Below, piece by piece: positions 8,249 through 18,507 of a stretch of DNA of 33,092 nt. The notes beneath the pieces are model-generated. The model did no database searches, was not told the origin of the DNA, and was given only the letters and a program-made list of their open reading frames with translations. This DNA is from an uncultured Pirellulaceae bacterium (GTDB taxonomy: Bacteria > Planctomycetota > Planctomycetia > Pirellulales > Pirellulaceae). The position numbers and the translations under genes are program-made. Position 1 is the stretch's first letter, and the number at the start of each line of letters is the position of its first letter. The stretch covers positions 1 through 33,092 of the forward strand of contig CALFUT010000032.1 of assembly GCA_937929805.1 (NCBI GenBank). Direction: 5' to 3'.

Positions 8249-9314
8249 GCGTCGCTGGCGGCGATTGCTTGAAGTTCGGATTGAGATGGTGGCTGCAAGG
8301 ACGATGGATCAATCGAGTCAGCACCGGTGCCGACTGAGGAACTATCTACGATGGCAAAACGTCGGTTGCACCGCAAAGCATGGACCGTCCAAAACGCCAA
8401 TATTAACGAACCAACCACGACATGAGCAGTGATCAAATTCATTTGCAGCAGACTTTTTTCAGGAACGATGAAATGAGCCGCAAAATTGAACTGACGGAAC
8501 CAATTTGGCCAACCGAATTTAACGATCCAAGTGCCAACCCCAAGCGAAATCTGTCCCAGCACCAGCAACATCAGCATGTTCGCCGATGCCCGAACCCCCA
8601 CGCCGCGGAAAACCGACTGTCGAGTGATCACCCATTGAATGAACGTCCCAAAAGCGATCAGGATCGCAACAGAAATATGGGCCACGATCAACCATTTGTA
8701 TGTTCCGGGCGGAGCAGCTTCGTCAATGTGACGCAGGAAGGCTCCGATGACCAGTTGTCCGTAAGAGATCACCAACATGAAAATCGGTAGCCAGATCAGG
8801 CCGGTTCGCAACCGAGTCGCCTCACGGGTCTCATTTTGTCGGTGCCACCATCGCGACGTCGCAACGCAAAACCCAATCACGGCGGCAAAAAAAGCCGGTC
8901 CAACGCAGCCGTGGACCTGAGCGATCCAGCGAGCGAACAATTCGACTCGAAGCCCGCCCAGCAACCCTTGGAAAATCACCAATGCCAGCAACGTTACCGC
9001 CAAGCGTTTGATCCATTGTCGTCGCTCGGTCATGTAAGTCGCCACCACCAGCGCGATTGCGATTAATCCAGCCAATGCGCCCAGCAGCCGATGCCCGTGC
9101 TCGATAAACAAATCGAAGGGACCATAAAGCCATGTTTCAATTGGATACAAGAACATGTTATATCCGTAAGTTCCGGGCCAGTCGGGAACTGCCATGCCGG
9201 CATCGGTGGTCGTGACCAGTCCTCCGACCCAGATCAGAGGGAACACGACCGCGGCCAGCAAGCACGCCAGTCGGTGCGGCCATCGGGAAGGCAAATTGTC
9301 GATCGGCTGATTCA

Positions 9315-9318
<4 letters not shown>
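8245..9318 (-). CDS. ctaA: Heme A synthase (CtaA/COX15)
   Basis: A 357-residue polytopic membrane protein that oxidises the heme O methyl group to make heme A for the aa3 oxidase. Heme-ligand histidines typical of the family occur in IEHGHRLLGALAG, QVHGCVGPAFF, VAHISVAIL and TAHVVVGSLIL. GGLVTTTDAGMAVPDWPGTY near the N-terminus is the usual first periplasmic loop. Eight helices can be traced. The C-terminal 35 residues are hydrophilic and Ser-rich. It overlaps both coxA upstream (9315-9318) and ctaB downstream (8245-8248) by 4 nt, an arrangement that indicates one translationally coupled operon. Confidence 0.95.
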
Positions 9319-11031
<1,713 letters not shown>

Positions 11032-11039
<8 letters not shown>

Positions 11040-11157
11040 TTTTCAGTTTTCAGTGTGCAGTTTTCAGTGTGCAGTTTTCAGTGTGCAGTTTTCGGTGTGA
11101 GGTTTTCAGTGTGAGGTTTTCAGTGTGAGGTTTTCGGTGTGAGGTTTTCGGTGTGAG
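11032..11157. repeat. 14-nt tandem repeat array, nine units, at the coxA start
   Basis: Nine 14-nt units fill 11032-11157 without spacers. On the plus strand the units are variants of GTTTTCAGTGTGCA (three), GTTTTCAGTGTGAG and GTTTTCGGTGTGAG (five together), with the first unit made of two 7-nt GTTTTCA halves. Read in the coxA direction, the last units each carry TGA and, because 14 is not a multiple of three, they place a stop in all three frames. No upstream start codon can therefore read through the array into coxA. Confidence 0.9.
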
Positions 11158-11226
11158 GTGGGTTGTGGTTCGCACGCGGTTTTAGTCGCGGAGCGATGAC
11201 AGGAGCGTTCGCTCGGCTTGGTTATT

Positions 11227-11254
11227 CTTCATTGGTCACCCTTCATTGGTCATT
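11227..11254. repeat. 14-nt tandem duplication over the coxB stop codon
   Basis: CTTCATTGGTCACC at 11227-11240 is followed directly by CTTCATTGGTCATT at 11241-11254. The coxB stop codon (11243-11245) lies in the second copy. The same 14-nt period as the nearby coxA array may be coincidence. Confidence 0.7.
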
Positions 11255-12082
11255 GGAGGACGCTGCAAACTCGCTTGGCTGGTTTTTCGCAGCCTCAGAC
11301 TTCAGCCAACGCTCGAATTGATCCTGTTTAACCACTCGCATTCTGGCGCGCATCCGATAATGTCCTTCGCCACATAACTCGGTACACAAAACCTCCAGCC
11401 GATCAGCCGTTTTTGAGTTGAACCAAACAAGGTGACTCATGCCGGGCACAATGTCCTGCTTGAGCCGAAGTTCCGGCACAAAGAAACTGTGAATCACGTC
11501 GCGACTCTCTAGCTGAAGCACAACATCCCGATCCGCCGGGACGACCAACGTGTTCTCAATGTAGACATCGTCGGCCGTTTCAATCTTCTCGTCAGGGCCC
11601 GCGTAATGAAACTCCCAGCCGTACTGTCGAGCCTTCACCAGTACCAGCGGAGCCACGTCGATCGTTTGCTGCCCAACGGTTTCAGTCGGTCGCTCCAGCC
11701 GAGTGTCGGACCAGACTTCCAGTTGGTAAAACGCCAGCCCCAGCAGCAGCGCCCCCGGAATCGCAGTCCAAGTTAGCTCAAGCAACCAGTTCGATTTTAA
11801 ATACGCGGCGCGGGGCCGTGTTTCAGCGTTCGACGCTTTGCTTTTCCATAGCGTCCAAGCAATGGCGACGCTGGTGAAAATCAGGACTCCGGCGCATAAG
11901 CCGTGAACCAAGCGAAACAAAAAGTCAATCGACTGGCCCGATGTGTTGAGTGCTGGAGGCAGGCCCATCGTCGATAGCGGTGTTAGTCGCAAGCACACCA
12001 TCACTAGGGTCACGAACGCAACCAACGGAGTGGCGATAAACAAGATGCTCCAGAATCGGTTCAAAAACGGGTCCCAATTCAA
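11243..12082 (-). CDS. coxB: Cytochrome c oxidase subunit II
   Basis: A 279-residue subunit that accepts electrons from cytochrome c at the binuclear CuA centre outside the membrane. Two N-terminal transmembrane helices (about 14-32 and 60-77, with a third hydrophobic stretch at 103-120) precede the cupredoxin domain. The CuA ligands are all present: H198 in DVIHSFFVPEL, then C233, E235, C237, H241 and M244 in CTELCGEGHYRM. The aromatic electron-entry patch appears as QYGWEFHY. No fused cytochrome c domain is present; a separate diheme cytochrome gene lies immediately upstream and overlaps by ATGA (12079-12082). About 200 nt containing tandem repeats separate coxB from coxA. Confidence 0.95.
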   Translation of the reverse strand: MNWDPFLNRFWSILFIATPLVAFVTLVMVCLRLTPLSTMGLPPALNTSGQSIDFLFRLVHGLCAGVLIFTSVAIAWTLWKSKASNAETRPRAAYLKSNWLLELTWTAIPGALLLGLAFYQLEVWSDTRLERPTETVGQQTIDVAPLVLVKARQYGWEFHYAGPDEKIETADDVYIENTLVVPADRDVVLQLESRDVIHSFFVPELRLKQDIVPGMSHLVWFNSKTADRLEVLCTELCGEGHYRMRARMRVVKQDQFERWLKSEAAKNQPSEFAASSNDQ

Positions 12083-13290
12083 GGTCGAGGAAATAGATCA
12101 TTCGCGTACACCAATGATTTGACGTAAGCGACCAATGCCCAGATCTCGTCGCTAGAAAGCGCGGCCGAGGCGGGCATGGGCGAACCTTCAATGCCGTTGG
12201 CGATCCGACGATAAATGTCTTCCGCGCCGTCACCGCCGCGAAAGACACCAAGGTTCAAGTTGCGAGGTTGAACGGGACGCGGACGCAACGCACCGACGGC
12301 AGTGAACGGTTTCCAGCTGTCGCGGTCGTACGGATCGACGCCCGGTGTTTTGAGCCAGTCGTTGGTCCAGTCGTCAAAGTTGACCGTCGTACCGTCGCCC
12401 GAGGCGGTCGCGCCATGGCATTGAGTGCAATTACCCTTCGTGAAGAATAGCTCGCGTCCTTCTGTTGTCAGGGCTGAGTGATCGCTGTGCCCGATCTGGA
12501 ACGCGGCCGGAGCGGCAGGGACCGAGGTGACTCGTTGGTCCGCGTTTTGCCAACGAGTCACGATGTCATCCAGAAGCTCGGGGCCGATCGCGTCGAGGAT
12601 TTCCTCAGCCGACATGTTGTCGATTTCTGGGGCCGGTTCACCTTCTTCAATTTCAAACAAAGATTCCCCATCGAGCGCACTGATCTCGGCCAATAGCGTG
12701 CGTTCGAATTGGCCTCGGATTGAAAGGTATTTCACGTAGTCGATCAACGCCGCAATTTCTTCGTCGGGTAGCAATCGAAAAGACGGCATGGCGGAACCCG
12801 GAATCCCGTTGTGCAGAATCCGAGTCAGGTCTTCGTCGGTTGGCGGTGTTCGCAGAGGCGTCGATTTGAATTTAAATTTGCCCATCCGGAAGTCGCGTGG
12901 GTAGGGATTGAGCAAGGCCGCGGTCGCCCCGGCTCCGTTGCCGGAAATTCCATGGCAGTGAGCACAGTGTTCGCGATAAAGGCCGTGCGGAGTGCCATCG
13001 ATTTCGCTTTCGACGGGACCGGCAGCCATTTCTAAACGGTTTTGATCGACGACCGTTGTGGATTCGATCGGGAACCTAGATTGATCGGGCGTTCCAAAAA
13101 GGGCTCGCAGAATTGAGGTGACTTCTGTTCGCGACGAATCGGGAAAGTGCTGACCGTCATCCAGAAACAGCCGCTCCTGTTTGAGTTGCTCAACTGCATT
13201 GAACTGGAATTCGGGTGGCTCCACGGGACCGCATGCAGCGCAGGTCAGGATTGCGAACGCGAGAAGACAGATTGCGGAACAGCGGTTCAA
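12079..13290 (-). CDS. Diheme cytochrome c, probable electron donor of the oxidase
   Basis: A 403-residue exported protein with two c-type heme sites: CAHCH (C109-H113) with distal Met in GSAMPSF (M168), and CTQCH (C288-H292) with distal Met in GSPMPAS (M372). The N-terminus (CSAICLLAFAILTCAAC) is a signal sequence that could end as a lipoprotein at C20, though the lipobox is not canonical. A hydrophilic acidic linker of about 70 residues joins the two class I cytochrome domains. Because it precedes coxB with a 4-nt overlap, it is likely translated with the oxidase and shuttles electrons to CuA (inference). It heads the operon; the promoter should lie within 13291-13387, where I see no strong consensus. 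Confidence 0.93.
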   Translation of the reverse strand: MNRCSAICLLAFAILTCAACGPVEPPEFQFNAVEQLKQERLFLDDGQHFPDSSRTEVTSILRALFGTPDQSRFPIESTTVVDQNRLEMAAGPVESEIDGTPHGLYREHCAHCHGISGNGAGATAALLNPYPRDFRMGKFKFKSTPLRTPPTDEDLTRILHNGIPGSAMPSFRLLPDEEIAALIDYVKYLSIRGQFERTLLAEISALDGESLFEIEEGEPAPEIDNMSAEEILDAIGPELLDDIVTRWQNADQRVTSVPAAPAAFQIGHSDHSALTTEGRELFFTKGNCTQCHGATASGDGTTVNFDDWTNDWLKTPGVDPYDRDSWKPFTAVGALRPRPVQPRNLNLGVFRGGDGAEDIYRRIANGIEGSPMPASAALSSDEIWALVAYVKSLVYANDLFPRP

Positions 13291-13387
13291 CGGCGGCTCT
13301 ATTTTTTAAATGCGAAATTGATCTTTATTGTAACCGTCAATGGCAGGTTTGATTCTATGTTGCCAAATTGTCGCAGCAAGTGAGTCA

Positions 13388-13558
13388 TCATCACACTCCT
13401 TGTGATTTGAATTGCCGGACATGACACGGAGAGGCTGTGATTTTTCTAGCCGTTTTGGCGCTAGCCACGGACGAACCACCATTGTCCGGGGCTAGCGCCC
13501 AAACGGCTGGTATTATTTGGCCATGTTTCCAAAAAATCACAGCCTCGGAGTGTGATGA
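13388..13558. repeat. Large compound palindrome between cupredoxin and cytochrome c genes
   Basis: Nested inverted repeats span 171 nt. Outer arms 13388-13399 and 13547-13558 pair over 12 nt; next arms 13431-13445 and 13531-13546 pair over 15 nt; inner arms 13446-13466 and 13490-13510 pair at 19 of 21 positions. The left side also contains its own small hairpin (ATCACA/TGTGAT, 13390-13406). The outer motif TCATCACACTCC and the adjacent TACTTACT recur in the smaller palindrome at 17778-17834, so this is a dispersed element family. It may also end transcription from the upstream gene. The gap 13291-13387 shows nothing else. Confidence 0.75.
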
Positions 13559-13565
13559 GTACTTA

Positions 13566-14444
13566 CTATTTGATCGCGGAGGAGGGCAGTTTCATCTTGC
13601 CTAAATCGAGCCTTTTTCCGTCAACCAGCTCAACGTCGATTCGGCCTCGTCGGTCAACTTTCGTTTCGGGGATCGCCAGTTTACGCATAAAGCCAACTCG
13701 CTGGTGCCAGAATTGAAGTTTCCACTTTCCGGCTGGAACGTTTTTCATTTCGAACGTGCCGTTCGAAGAGGTGATCACGACGTAAGGATGATCTTTGGCC
13801 AAAATTAATGCATCCATCCAAGGGTGAATATCGCAGGTCACGTTGGCAGGGATTCGATCGACCGCTTCGAGCTTGATTTCTGCTTTACCTCCGGCGGGCA
13901 GGTTTACGTTGTGTTCATTATTCATCGATGCGATCTTGCAATTGTGACCGACGGAATCGCTGTTCTTCAGCAGTACCTCTTGTCCTGTCATCACTGCCAT
14001 CGCATGAGGTTGGAAGCGGCATTTCGTGTTGTCCAGTTGCAACGTCGTTTGGGCCGTCTGCAGGTAGGAGGAGTGAACGGGAATCTTCGCTCCAGAATCG
14101 ACCGGCAGCAGAATGACAAACACGTCTCGCATTCCTCCGTCCGCATCAACGACCAGTTGATCATCGGGCGGCACGTTTCCATCGACTAAGCAAACAGGAC
14201 GGTCCTTGTGGCTGCCAACTCGCTCGGGTGGGATCTCGGGAAGTTGGCCCTCGACCACGATCTGCCCGGCAACATCGGCCCAAGTTTTCTGCCCCGTTTT
14301 CGAATCTTGCGGAGATTCCTGAGCGGTCAAAGAAGGGCAGGGCAGGCCGATTCCCAAAGCCAAACTCATGAGAGAGATGGCCCAAAAGGGATTCGGCTTG
14401 ATTCGGTCGGCTCGATTTGAGCAAGTTGAAAAACTAGGGTTCAT
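13566..14444 (-). CDS. Secreted plastocyanin/cupredoxin-like protein
   Basis: A 292-residue protein from ATG 14444; an upstream ATG at 14510 would add 22 residues before the signal region. The N-terminus has a basic stretch, a hydrophobic core (PFWAISLMSLALGIGLPCP) and a likely cleavage near TAQES, so it is probably exported. The middle part looks like a type 1 copper site: H in DSVGHNCKI, then Cys, His and Met in TCDIHPWMD. The C-terminal part (TFEMKNVPAGKWKLQFWHQR) resembles carboxypeptidase-regulatory-like beta domains that often follow such cupredoxins in planctomycetes. Its place beside the cytochrome c oxidase operon suggests a soluble electron carrier or copper protein (inference). Divergent from purD with about 105 nt between the chosen starts. 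Confidence 0.78.
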   Translation of the reverse strand: MNPSFSTCSNRADRIKPNPFWAISLMSLALGIGLPCPSLTAQESPQDSKTGQKTWADVAGQIVVEGQLPEIPPERVGSHKDRPVCLVDGNVPPDDQLVVDADGGMRDVFVILLPVDSGAKIPVHSSYLQTAQTTLQLDNTKCRFQPHAMAVMTGQEVLLKNSDSVGHNCKIASMNNEHNVNLPAGGKAEIKLEAVDRIPANVTCDIHPWMDALILAKDHPYVVITSSNGTFEMKNVPAGKWKLQFWHQRVGFMRKLAIPETKVDRRGRIDVELVDGKRLDLGKMKLPSSAIK

Positions 14445-14549
14445 GCGATAAGAAAGCGTGCGTGGTTGGATGGCGGCACCGGTGACAACTTTGGCGGGAC
14501 CGCCTATCATCTTCCGGTTTGAATGGGTCTCATTTTAGCGGATTTAGTG

Positions 14550-15851
14550 ATGAACGTATTGGTCGTCGGTAACGGTGGACGTGAACACGCTTTGGCTTGG
14601 AAAATTGGCCATAGCTCAAGAGTGAACCGGGTTTTTGTGGCTCCGGGCAACGCTGGGACCGCGATCGATTGCGAAAACGTGGACATCGCGTCAGACGATA
14701 TTGCCGGTTTGGTCAAATTTGCCAAATCGAACGAGGTTGAAATCACCGTCGTCGGGCCGGAAGTTCCGTTGTGCATGGGCATCGTGGATGCGTTCGAATC
14801 CGAAGGGCTGCGAGTATTCGGGCCCAGCAAAGCGGCGGCTCAGTTGGAAGGCAGTAAGGTCTTCTGCAAGAACGTGCTGCGTTCTGGCGATGTGCCGACG
14901 GCCGATTTTCAAGAGTTCCGCGACGCTTCCAGTGCCGAGCGTTTTGTGAACGAGCGTTATGCGGAGACTCCGGATAACGTGCCGTTGGTCGTCAAGGCGG
15001 ACGGTCTGGCTGCGGGCAAAGGAGCCATCGTTTGCAGCACGCGAGATGAAGTGCTCGAAGCGATCGATCAAATTGCTCGTCGCAAAGAATTCGGCTCGGC
15101 TGGCGATCGCATGATCATCGAGGAACGCATGTCGGGCACCGAGGCCAGCATTCTGGCGATCACTGACGGTCGCACGATTTTGACCCTGCCGCCAGCCGAG
15201 GATCACAAGCGGGCTCATGATAACGACGAAGGGCCCAACACGGGCGGCATGGGAGCTTACTGCCCAACGCCGTCTATCGATGAAAAAACGCTGGCGTGGG
15301 TCGATGAGCATGTCTTGGTGCCGACGGTTCACGTGATGAAGCGGCAGCGGAATCCGTTTCGCGGCATTCTGTACGCCGGTTTGATGCTGACGCCGCAGGG
15401 GCCTCGCGTGCTGGAGTACAACGTTCGCTTTGGCGATCCGGAATGTCAGCCGTTGTTGTTTCGTTTGAAGACGGATCTGATCGATGTGATCGAAGCCACC
15501 GTCGATCGAAAGCTGGATCAGATTGGTCAGCTGGAATGGGATGATCGCCCGAGCATTTGTGTGGTGATGGCATCGGAAGGCTACCCCAATGCCTACGAGA
15601 AGGGCCGAGTGATTCGCGGCTTGGAAGAAGCGGCAGCTTTGCCCGACGTAAAGGTGTTTCATGCCGGAACGACTCATGACGCCGACAAGAACGTGGTTAC
15701 CAATGGAGGCCGCGTGCTGGGAGTCACGGCGATGGGCGATTCGATATCAGCCGCCAAACTGCAGGCTTACAAGGCGGTGAAATGCATCCGCTGGGACGGA
15801 GCTTGGTGCCGTAAGGACATCAGTGACAAGGCAGTCACCTCGGTTGGTTAA
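14550..15851 (+). CDS. purD: Phosphoribosylamine-glycine ligase
   Basis: A 433-residue ATP-grasp enzyme that joins glycine to 5-phosphoribosylamine in step two of purine synthesis. The start at ATG 14550 gives the canonical N-terminus MNVLVVGNGGREHALAWK; an in-frame ATG at 14523 would add nine residues without family support. GPEVPLCMGIVDAFE, the ATP-grasp segment VVKADGLAAGKGAIV, NTGGMGAYCPTP, the metal-site region EYNVRFGDPECQ and the C-terminal domain ICVVMASEGYP follow in the normal order. Length is typical. It stands alone on the plus strand between two minus-strand genes. No clear intrinsic terminator follows it directly. Confidence 0.96.
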   Translation: MNVLVVGNGGREHALAWKIGHSSRVNRVFVAPGNAGTAIDCENVDIASDDIAGLVKFAKSNEVEITVVGPEVPLCMGIVDAFESEGLRVFGPSKAAAQLEGSKVFCKNVLRSGDVPTADFQEFRDASSAERFVNERYAETPDNVPLVVKADGLAAGKGAIVCSTRDEVLEAIDQIARRKEFGSAGDRMIIEERMSGTEASILAITDGRTILTLPPAEDHKRAHDNDEGPNTGGMGAYCPTPSIDEKTLAWVDEHVLVPTVHVMKRQRNPFRGILYAGLMLTPQGPRVLEYNVRFGDPECQPLLFRLKTDLIDVIEATVDRKLDQIGQLEWDDRPSICVVMASEGYPNAYEKGRVIRGLEEAAALPDVKVFHAGTTHDADKNVVTNGGRVLGVTAMGDSISAAKLQAYKAVKCIRWDGAWCRKDISDKAVTSVG

Positions 15852-15873
15852 TCGGTGTGGAGGTTCGGTTTAT

Positions 15874-15911
15874 TAACCACGAATGGACACGGACCGACAC
15901 GGATAGGGACA
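15874..15911. repeat. Short degenerate repeat (GGACACGGA / CGACACGGA type)
   Basis: The stretch beginning TTAACCACGAATGGACACGG carries near-tandem units of about 10 nt (GGACACGGAC, CGACACGGAT). Similar sequence is commonly scattered between genes in planctomycete genomes (recollection). The remaining sequence from 15912 to 16089 holds no gene I can support; a 66-residue minus-strand frame here looks like chance. Confidence 0.4.
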
Positions 15912-16089
15912 GATTCGGCGTCGCCGGAGAGTGTGAGAGTGGAACAGGAGGAAACGGAGGTCGCCGAGAAGCAACCCCGTTAGTTCGTTGGCTGCTTGTA
16001 TAGCATTGTTCTCCGTTCGCTCTGCGATCTCATGTTCAAAATTTTGTGTGAGCTCATGTTTGCGCTCGGTCACTTGGAAACCGCCACGA

Positions 16090-16123
16090 AAAAAGCCAGT
16101 CGCGACTTCACGACTGGCTTTTT
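16090..16123 (-). terminator. Intrinsic terminator of the PEP-CTERM gene
   Basis: Arms 16090-16102 and 16111-16123 pair perfectly over 13 nt (GCCAGTCG with CGACTGGC, flanked by A and T runs) around an 8-nt loop. On the minus strand the hairpin is followed by six U residues, 27 nt beyond the stop codon of the PEP-CTERM gene. The A-run on the other side means it could also stop plus-strand transcripts from purD. Confidence 0.85.
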
Positions 16124-16149
16124 GAATTTCAATTTGTCAACCGAAGCAA

Positions 16150-16881
16150 TTACTTGCGACGACGAACGACTCCGGCCAAACCAACCAAGCCAAGCAGCGC
16201 GATGCTTGATGGTTCAGGAATGCTGGTTGCTAAATCTCCGTTAACTCTGATGTTGTCAATCGAAAGGTCTTCATCGCCCGAGTTCACAGAAAACCGGAAT
16301 TCCAGATCCAATTCGTCTCCGGTTCCGGCGATCCCGGCGGTGAACTCAGCGAACGTGTCAGTGATGACTGTGCCCTCGCCAATTCCATCGAAGTCAGCGT
16401 CAATTTGCGGTGCTGCGTTGAATGGTGTGTCGTCATTCTCAACACCAAAGACTTGAAACTGAGCTCCACCGTCGATTGAGGCAAATATTTGAAAAGAGTC
16501 AGAAGCGTCCCAATCCTCATTTGTCCCGTCGTCGTCTTCGGCGACTAGCAACTGAACGTCTAGGTTCGTAAAATCGGTGATCACGATGTCGTTGATAAAC
16601 AAGCTTGCGGGTGACGCACCGATCTCAGCGGCGTCTGTGTCCATTGCTGCAAACCACGAATTCCCCTGTTGACCGGTCACTTCATAAAAAGTCCCGATGT
16701 TCGAACCATCAGTGCTGGTAAAGAAGTCGCCAAATCCGTCTGATGCCTCAGGGATCGAAGTCGTGTACCCAACACCTGCTCCCGACTCGAAGTCAACAGA
16801 CGTAATTAAATCGCCCGCGACATAGTTGGAGGATCCGACCACCAACATCGCTGCGACCATGAAACTCAAAATTTTTCTCAT
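16150..16881 (-). CDS. PEP-CTERM sorting-domain protein
   Basis: A 243-residue secreted acidic protein. The start at ATG 16881 gives a standard signal peptide (MRKILSFMVAAMLVVGSSNY, cleavage near VAG-D) and is preceded by the purine-rich GAGAGAG; an ATG at 16902 would add seven residues before it. The C-terminus is a textbook PEP-CTERM signal: SIPEPSS, a hydrophobic helix (IALLGLVGLAGVV) and RRRK. Such proteins are processed by an exosortase and usually decorate the cell surface or matrix; no exosortase gene is in this window. The body is beta-rich and Asp-rich (VAEDDDGTNEDWDASDSF), with no domain I can name. Monocistronic, with its own terminator. The upstream region 16882-17160 shows only an AT-rich palindrome at 17125-17138. 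Confidence 0.92.
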   Translation of the reverse strand: MRKILSFMVAAMLVVGSSNYVAGDLITSVDFESGAGVGYTTSIPEASDGFGDFFTSTDGSNIGTFYEVTGQQGNSWFAAMDTDAAEIGASPASLFINDIVITDFTNLDVQLLVAEDDDGTNEDWDASDSFQIFASIDGGAQFQVFGVENDDTPFNAAPQIDADFDGIGEGTVITDTFAEFTAGIAGTGDELDLEFRFSVNSGDEDLSIDNIRVNGDLATSIPEPSSIALLGLVGLAGVVRRRK

Positions 16882-17160
16882 CAAATCACTCTCTCTTTCC
16901 ACTCAGAAATGGTTCTTGTTGTTTTCGGAAACGGTTCAGCCAAACGCGTAGGAAGTTTTGCAACTCGGGCTGAATCAGATGTCTCAATGATGGAGTGTTA
17001 CGGAAGATCGGGTTTTAACATGGACGGGAGCCTTCGTCCAATCTTTCAATTCCCGCATTTTCGTCACTGGCGGCCAAGGCGACCTAATTTGCCAACAATG
17101 CCGGGGAATGCTGATTTTGGCGATAAAAATTAATTTTTCGTCATACTCTGATCGAGCCGT

Positions 17161-17763
17161 TCAATCCAGCAAATCCTCGCCATATCCCGGCGGGAACGGG
17201 TTGAGGCTCGAATCGGCCAGATTGGGGAAAGGATCTGATTCGTCTTCGTCTGATTCGTCGACTTCCATCGAGCCGAACTCTTTGGCCCAGTCAATTGACT
17301 CAAGGGCCCCGTTCGAGAATGTGTCATCGATTTGCGTTTGCTTTTGATCGCAACGATGTTCGCGTGTTGCCAAAAGCTGTTCATACCAGACATCGCTATC
17401 GACAGCGGTTGCCTTTCGGCGAGTCGCTGCTGTTTGCAAACGATGGTCGCTTGAGACGACAATCAGTTTTTTGGGCGTCGAGTGCTTAGCGATCAGTTCT
17501 TCGATCAGCGTGTCTGCATCTTCGTGATCGACGGCGTAGAGAACTCGCATCTGATGGGTTCGGAAATCAGCTGATGTTTCCTTGATCGGCAATCGTTTGG
17601 CATCGAAAACGATCGTGGTGTTTGACCGATCCTTTTCACTCGTTTTTGAAGCAACGGCCGAGATCAAACGCGCTCTGGCTTTTTCCAACGATTGAGGCGT
17701 GCGTGTTTTGCCCTCGAGGCCACACGTAAAGATCAGGTTGTAACCGTCGATGATGATTGGCAT
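17161..17763 (-). CDS. NYN-domain ribonuclease, YacP type
   Basis: A 200-residue protein with a PIN-like NYN domain of the YacP family. The acidic metal-binding positions are visible in IIIDGYNLIF (D6), TIVFDAKR, DHEDADTLIEELI and IVVSSDHRLQ. YacP relatives such as Bacillus Rae1 cleave RNA, some on the ribosome. The C-terminal 50 residues are acidic and low in complexity (MEVDESDEDESDPFP) and are probably disordered. It starts 87 nt after the lexA stop codon, with a palindromic element between them, so co-transcription with lexA is possible but uncertain. No clear ribosome binding site. Confidence 0.85.
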   Translation of the reverse strand: MPIIIDGYNLIFTCGLEGKTRTPQSLEKARARLISAVASKTSEKDRSNTTIVFDAKRLPIKETSADFRTHQMRVLYAVDHEDADTLIEELIAKHSTPKKLIVVSSDHRLQTAATRRKATAVDSDVWYEQLLATREHRCDQKQTQIDDTFSNGALESIDWAKEFGSMEVDESDEDESDPFPNLADSSLNPFPPGYGEDLLD

Positions 17764-17777
17764 GGGGGCCTTCTTAT

Positions 17778-17834
17778 GTAGCCATCACTCTCCGAGTGAT
17801 GTATCTGAAACATCACACGGAGTGTGATGACTAC
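17778..17834. repeat. Palindromic element between lexA and the NYN gene
   Basis: Arms 17778-17802 and 17810-17834 pair at 22 of 25 positions around a 7-nt loop. Each arm contains a smaller palindrome of the form CATCAC..GTGATG. The outer boundary GTGTGATGACTACTTACT matches the end of the large palindrome at 13388-13558 at nearly every position, which marks them as one repeat family. Confidence 0.75.
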
Positions 17835-17850
17835 TTACTGAGATGGCAAC

Positions 17851-18459
17851 CTAAGCGTTCTGCAAGTTCCTGACCACGCCCACGACGACGCCGATCACCT
17901 TGGCGTCGCGGCTGTAAATGGGTTTCATGGTTTTGTTGGCGGGTTGCAAGCGGATCCGATTCTTTTCGGGGAACCAATACTTGAGCGTTGCGTCACCTTC
18001 CGACGTTCGAGCCACGACGATGTCGCCCTTGCTGGCGGTATGGCGTTTGCGAACCACCACGTAGTCACCCGACTGGATGTTCGCATCGATCATCGAGTCA
18101 CCCTCGACCTCCAACACATAGTTACTCTTGTGATTCCACATCTCGCCCATGTCGATTCGTTCGTGCTGCTCGACCGCTTCCATCAGCGCTCCGGCCGCAA
18201 CGCGACCCGCCAGCGGCAATCCATTAAGTTCCTCGTTTGCCTCGTCCGTCAGCACGATCGAACGGGACTTGTGGCTCTGGCGAGTAATCAATCCCTTGCT
18301 TTCAAGGGCTCGCAAGTGGCAGACAACGCCGTTGGGCGACTTGAATCCCATCTGATCCTGAATGTCTCGGATCGTAGGGCCGAACCCATTTTCACGGATC
18401 TGCTGACGAATGTAATTGAAGATCGTCTGTTGGCGTTTGGTTAACGTTTCTTCCAGCAT
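17851..18459 (-). CDS. lexA: LexA SOS repressor
   Basis: A 202-residue transcriptional repressor that cleaves itself when RecA filaments form on damaged DNA. The N-terminal winged helix (MLEETLTKRQQTIFNYIRQQ through about residue 70) binds operators; the recognition region is GPTIRDIQDQMGF. The C-terminal S24 peptidase domain has the scissile Ala89-Gly90 in RVAAGAL, the nucleophile Ser122 in EGDSMID and the general base Lys160 in ATLKYW. All catalytic residues are therefore present. About 50 nt upstream of its ATG lies a perfect 10-nt palindrome overlapping a promoter, a plausible autoregulatory operator. The flavin reductase gene ends 130 nt upstream on the same strand. Confidence 0.96.
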   Translation of the reverse strand: MLEETLTKRQQTIFNYIRQQIRENGFGPTIRDIQDQMGFKSPNGVVCHLRALESKGLITRQSHKSRSIVLTDEANEELNGLPLAGRVAAGALMEAVEQHERIDMGEMWNHKSNYVLEVEGDSMIDANIQSGDYVVVRKRHTASKGDIVVARTSEGDATLKYWFPEKNRIRLQPANKTMKPIYSRDAKVIGVVVGVVRNLQNA

Positions 18460-18507
18460 TTGAGGGCCTCGCAGGGTGAGGGATAGGCGTCCGAGCGTAC
18501 CCTTTGC

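Noticed and set aside
14691-15677. 328-residue minus-strand frame opposite purD
   Set aside because: It is fully antisense to a well-supported purD and has no coherent domain or membrane pattern; typical shadow frame in GC-biased coding DNA.
15873-16073. 66-residue minus-strand frame after purD
   Set aside because: It lies in degenerate intergenic repeat sequence, without a ribosome binding site or domain.
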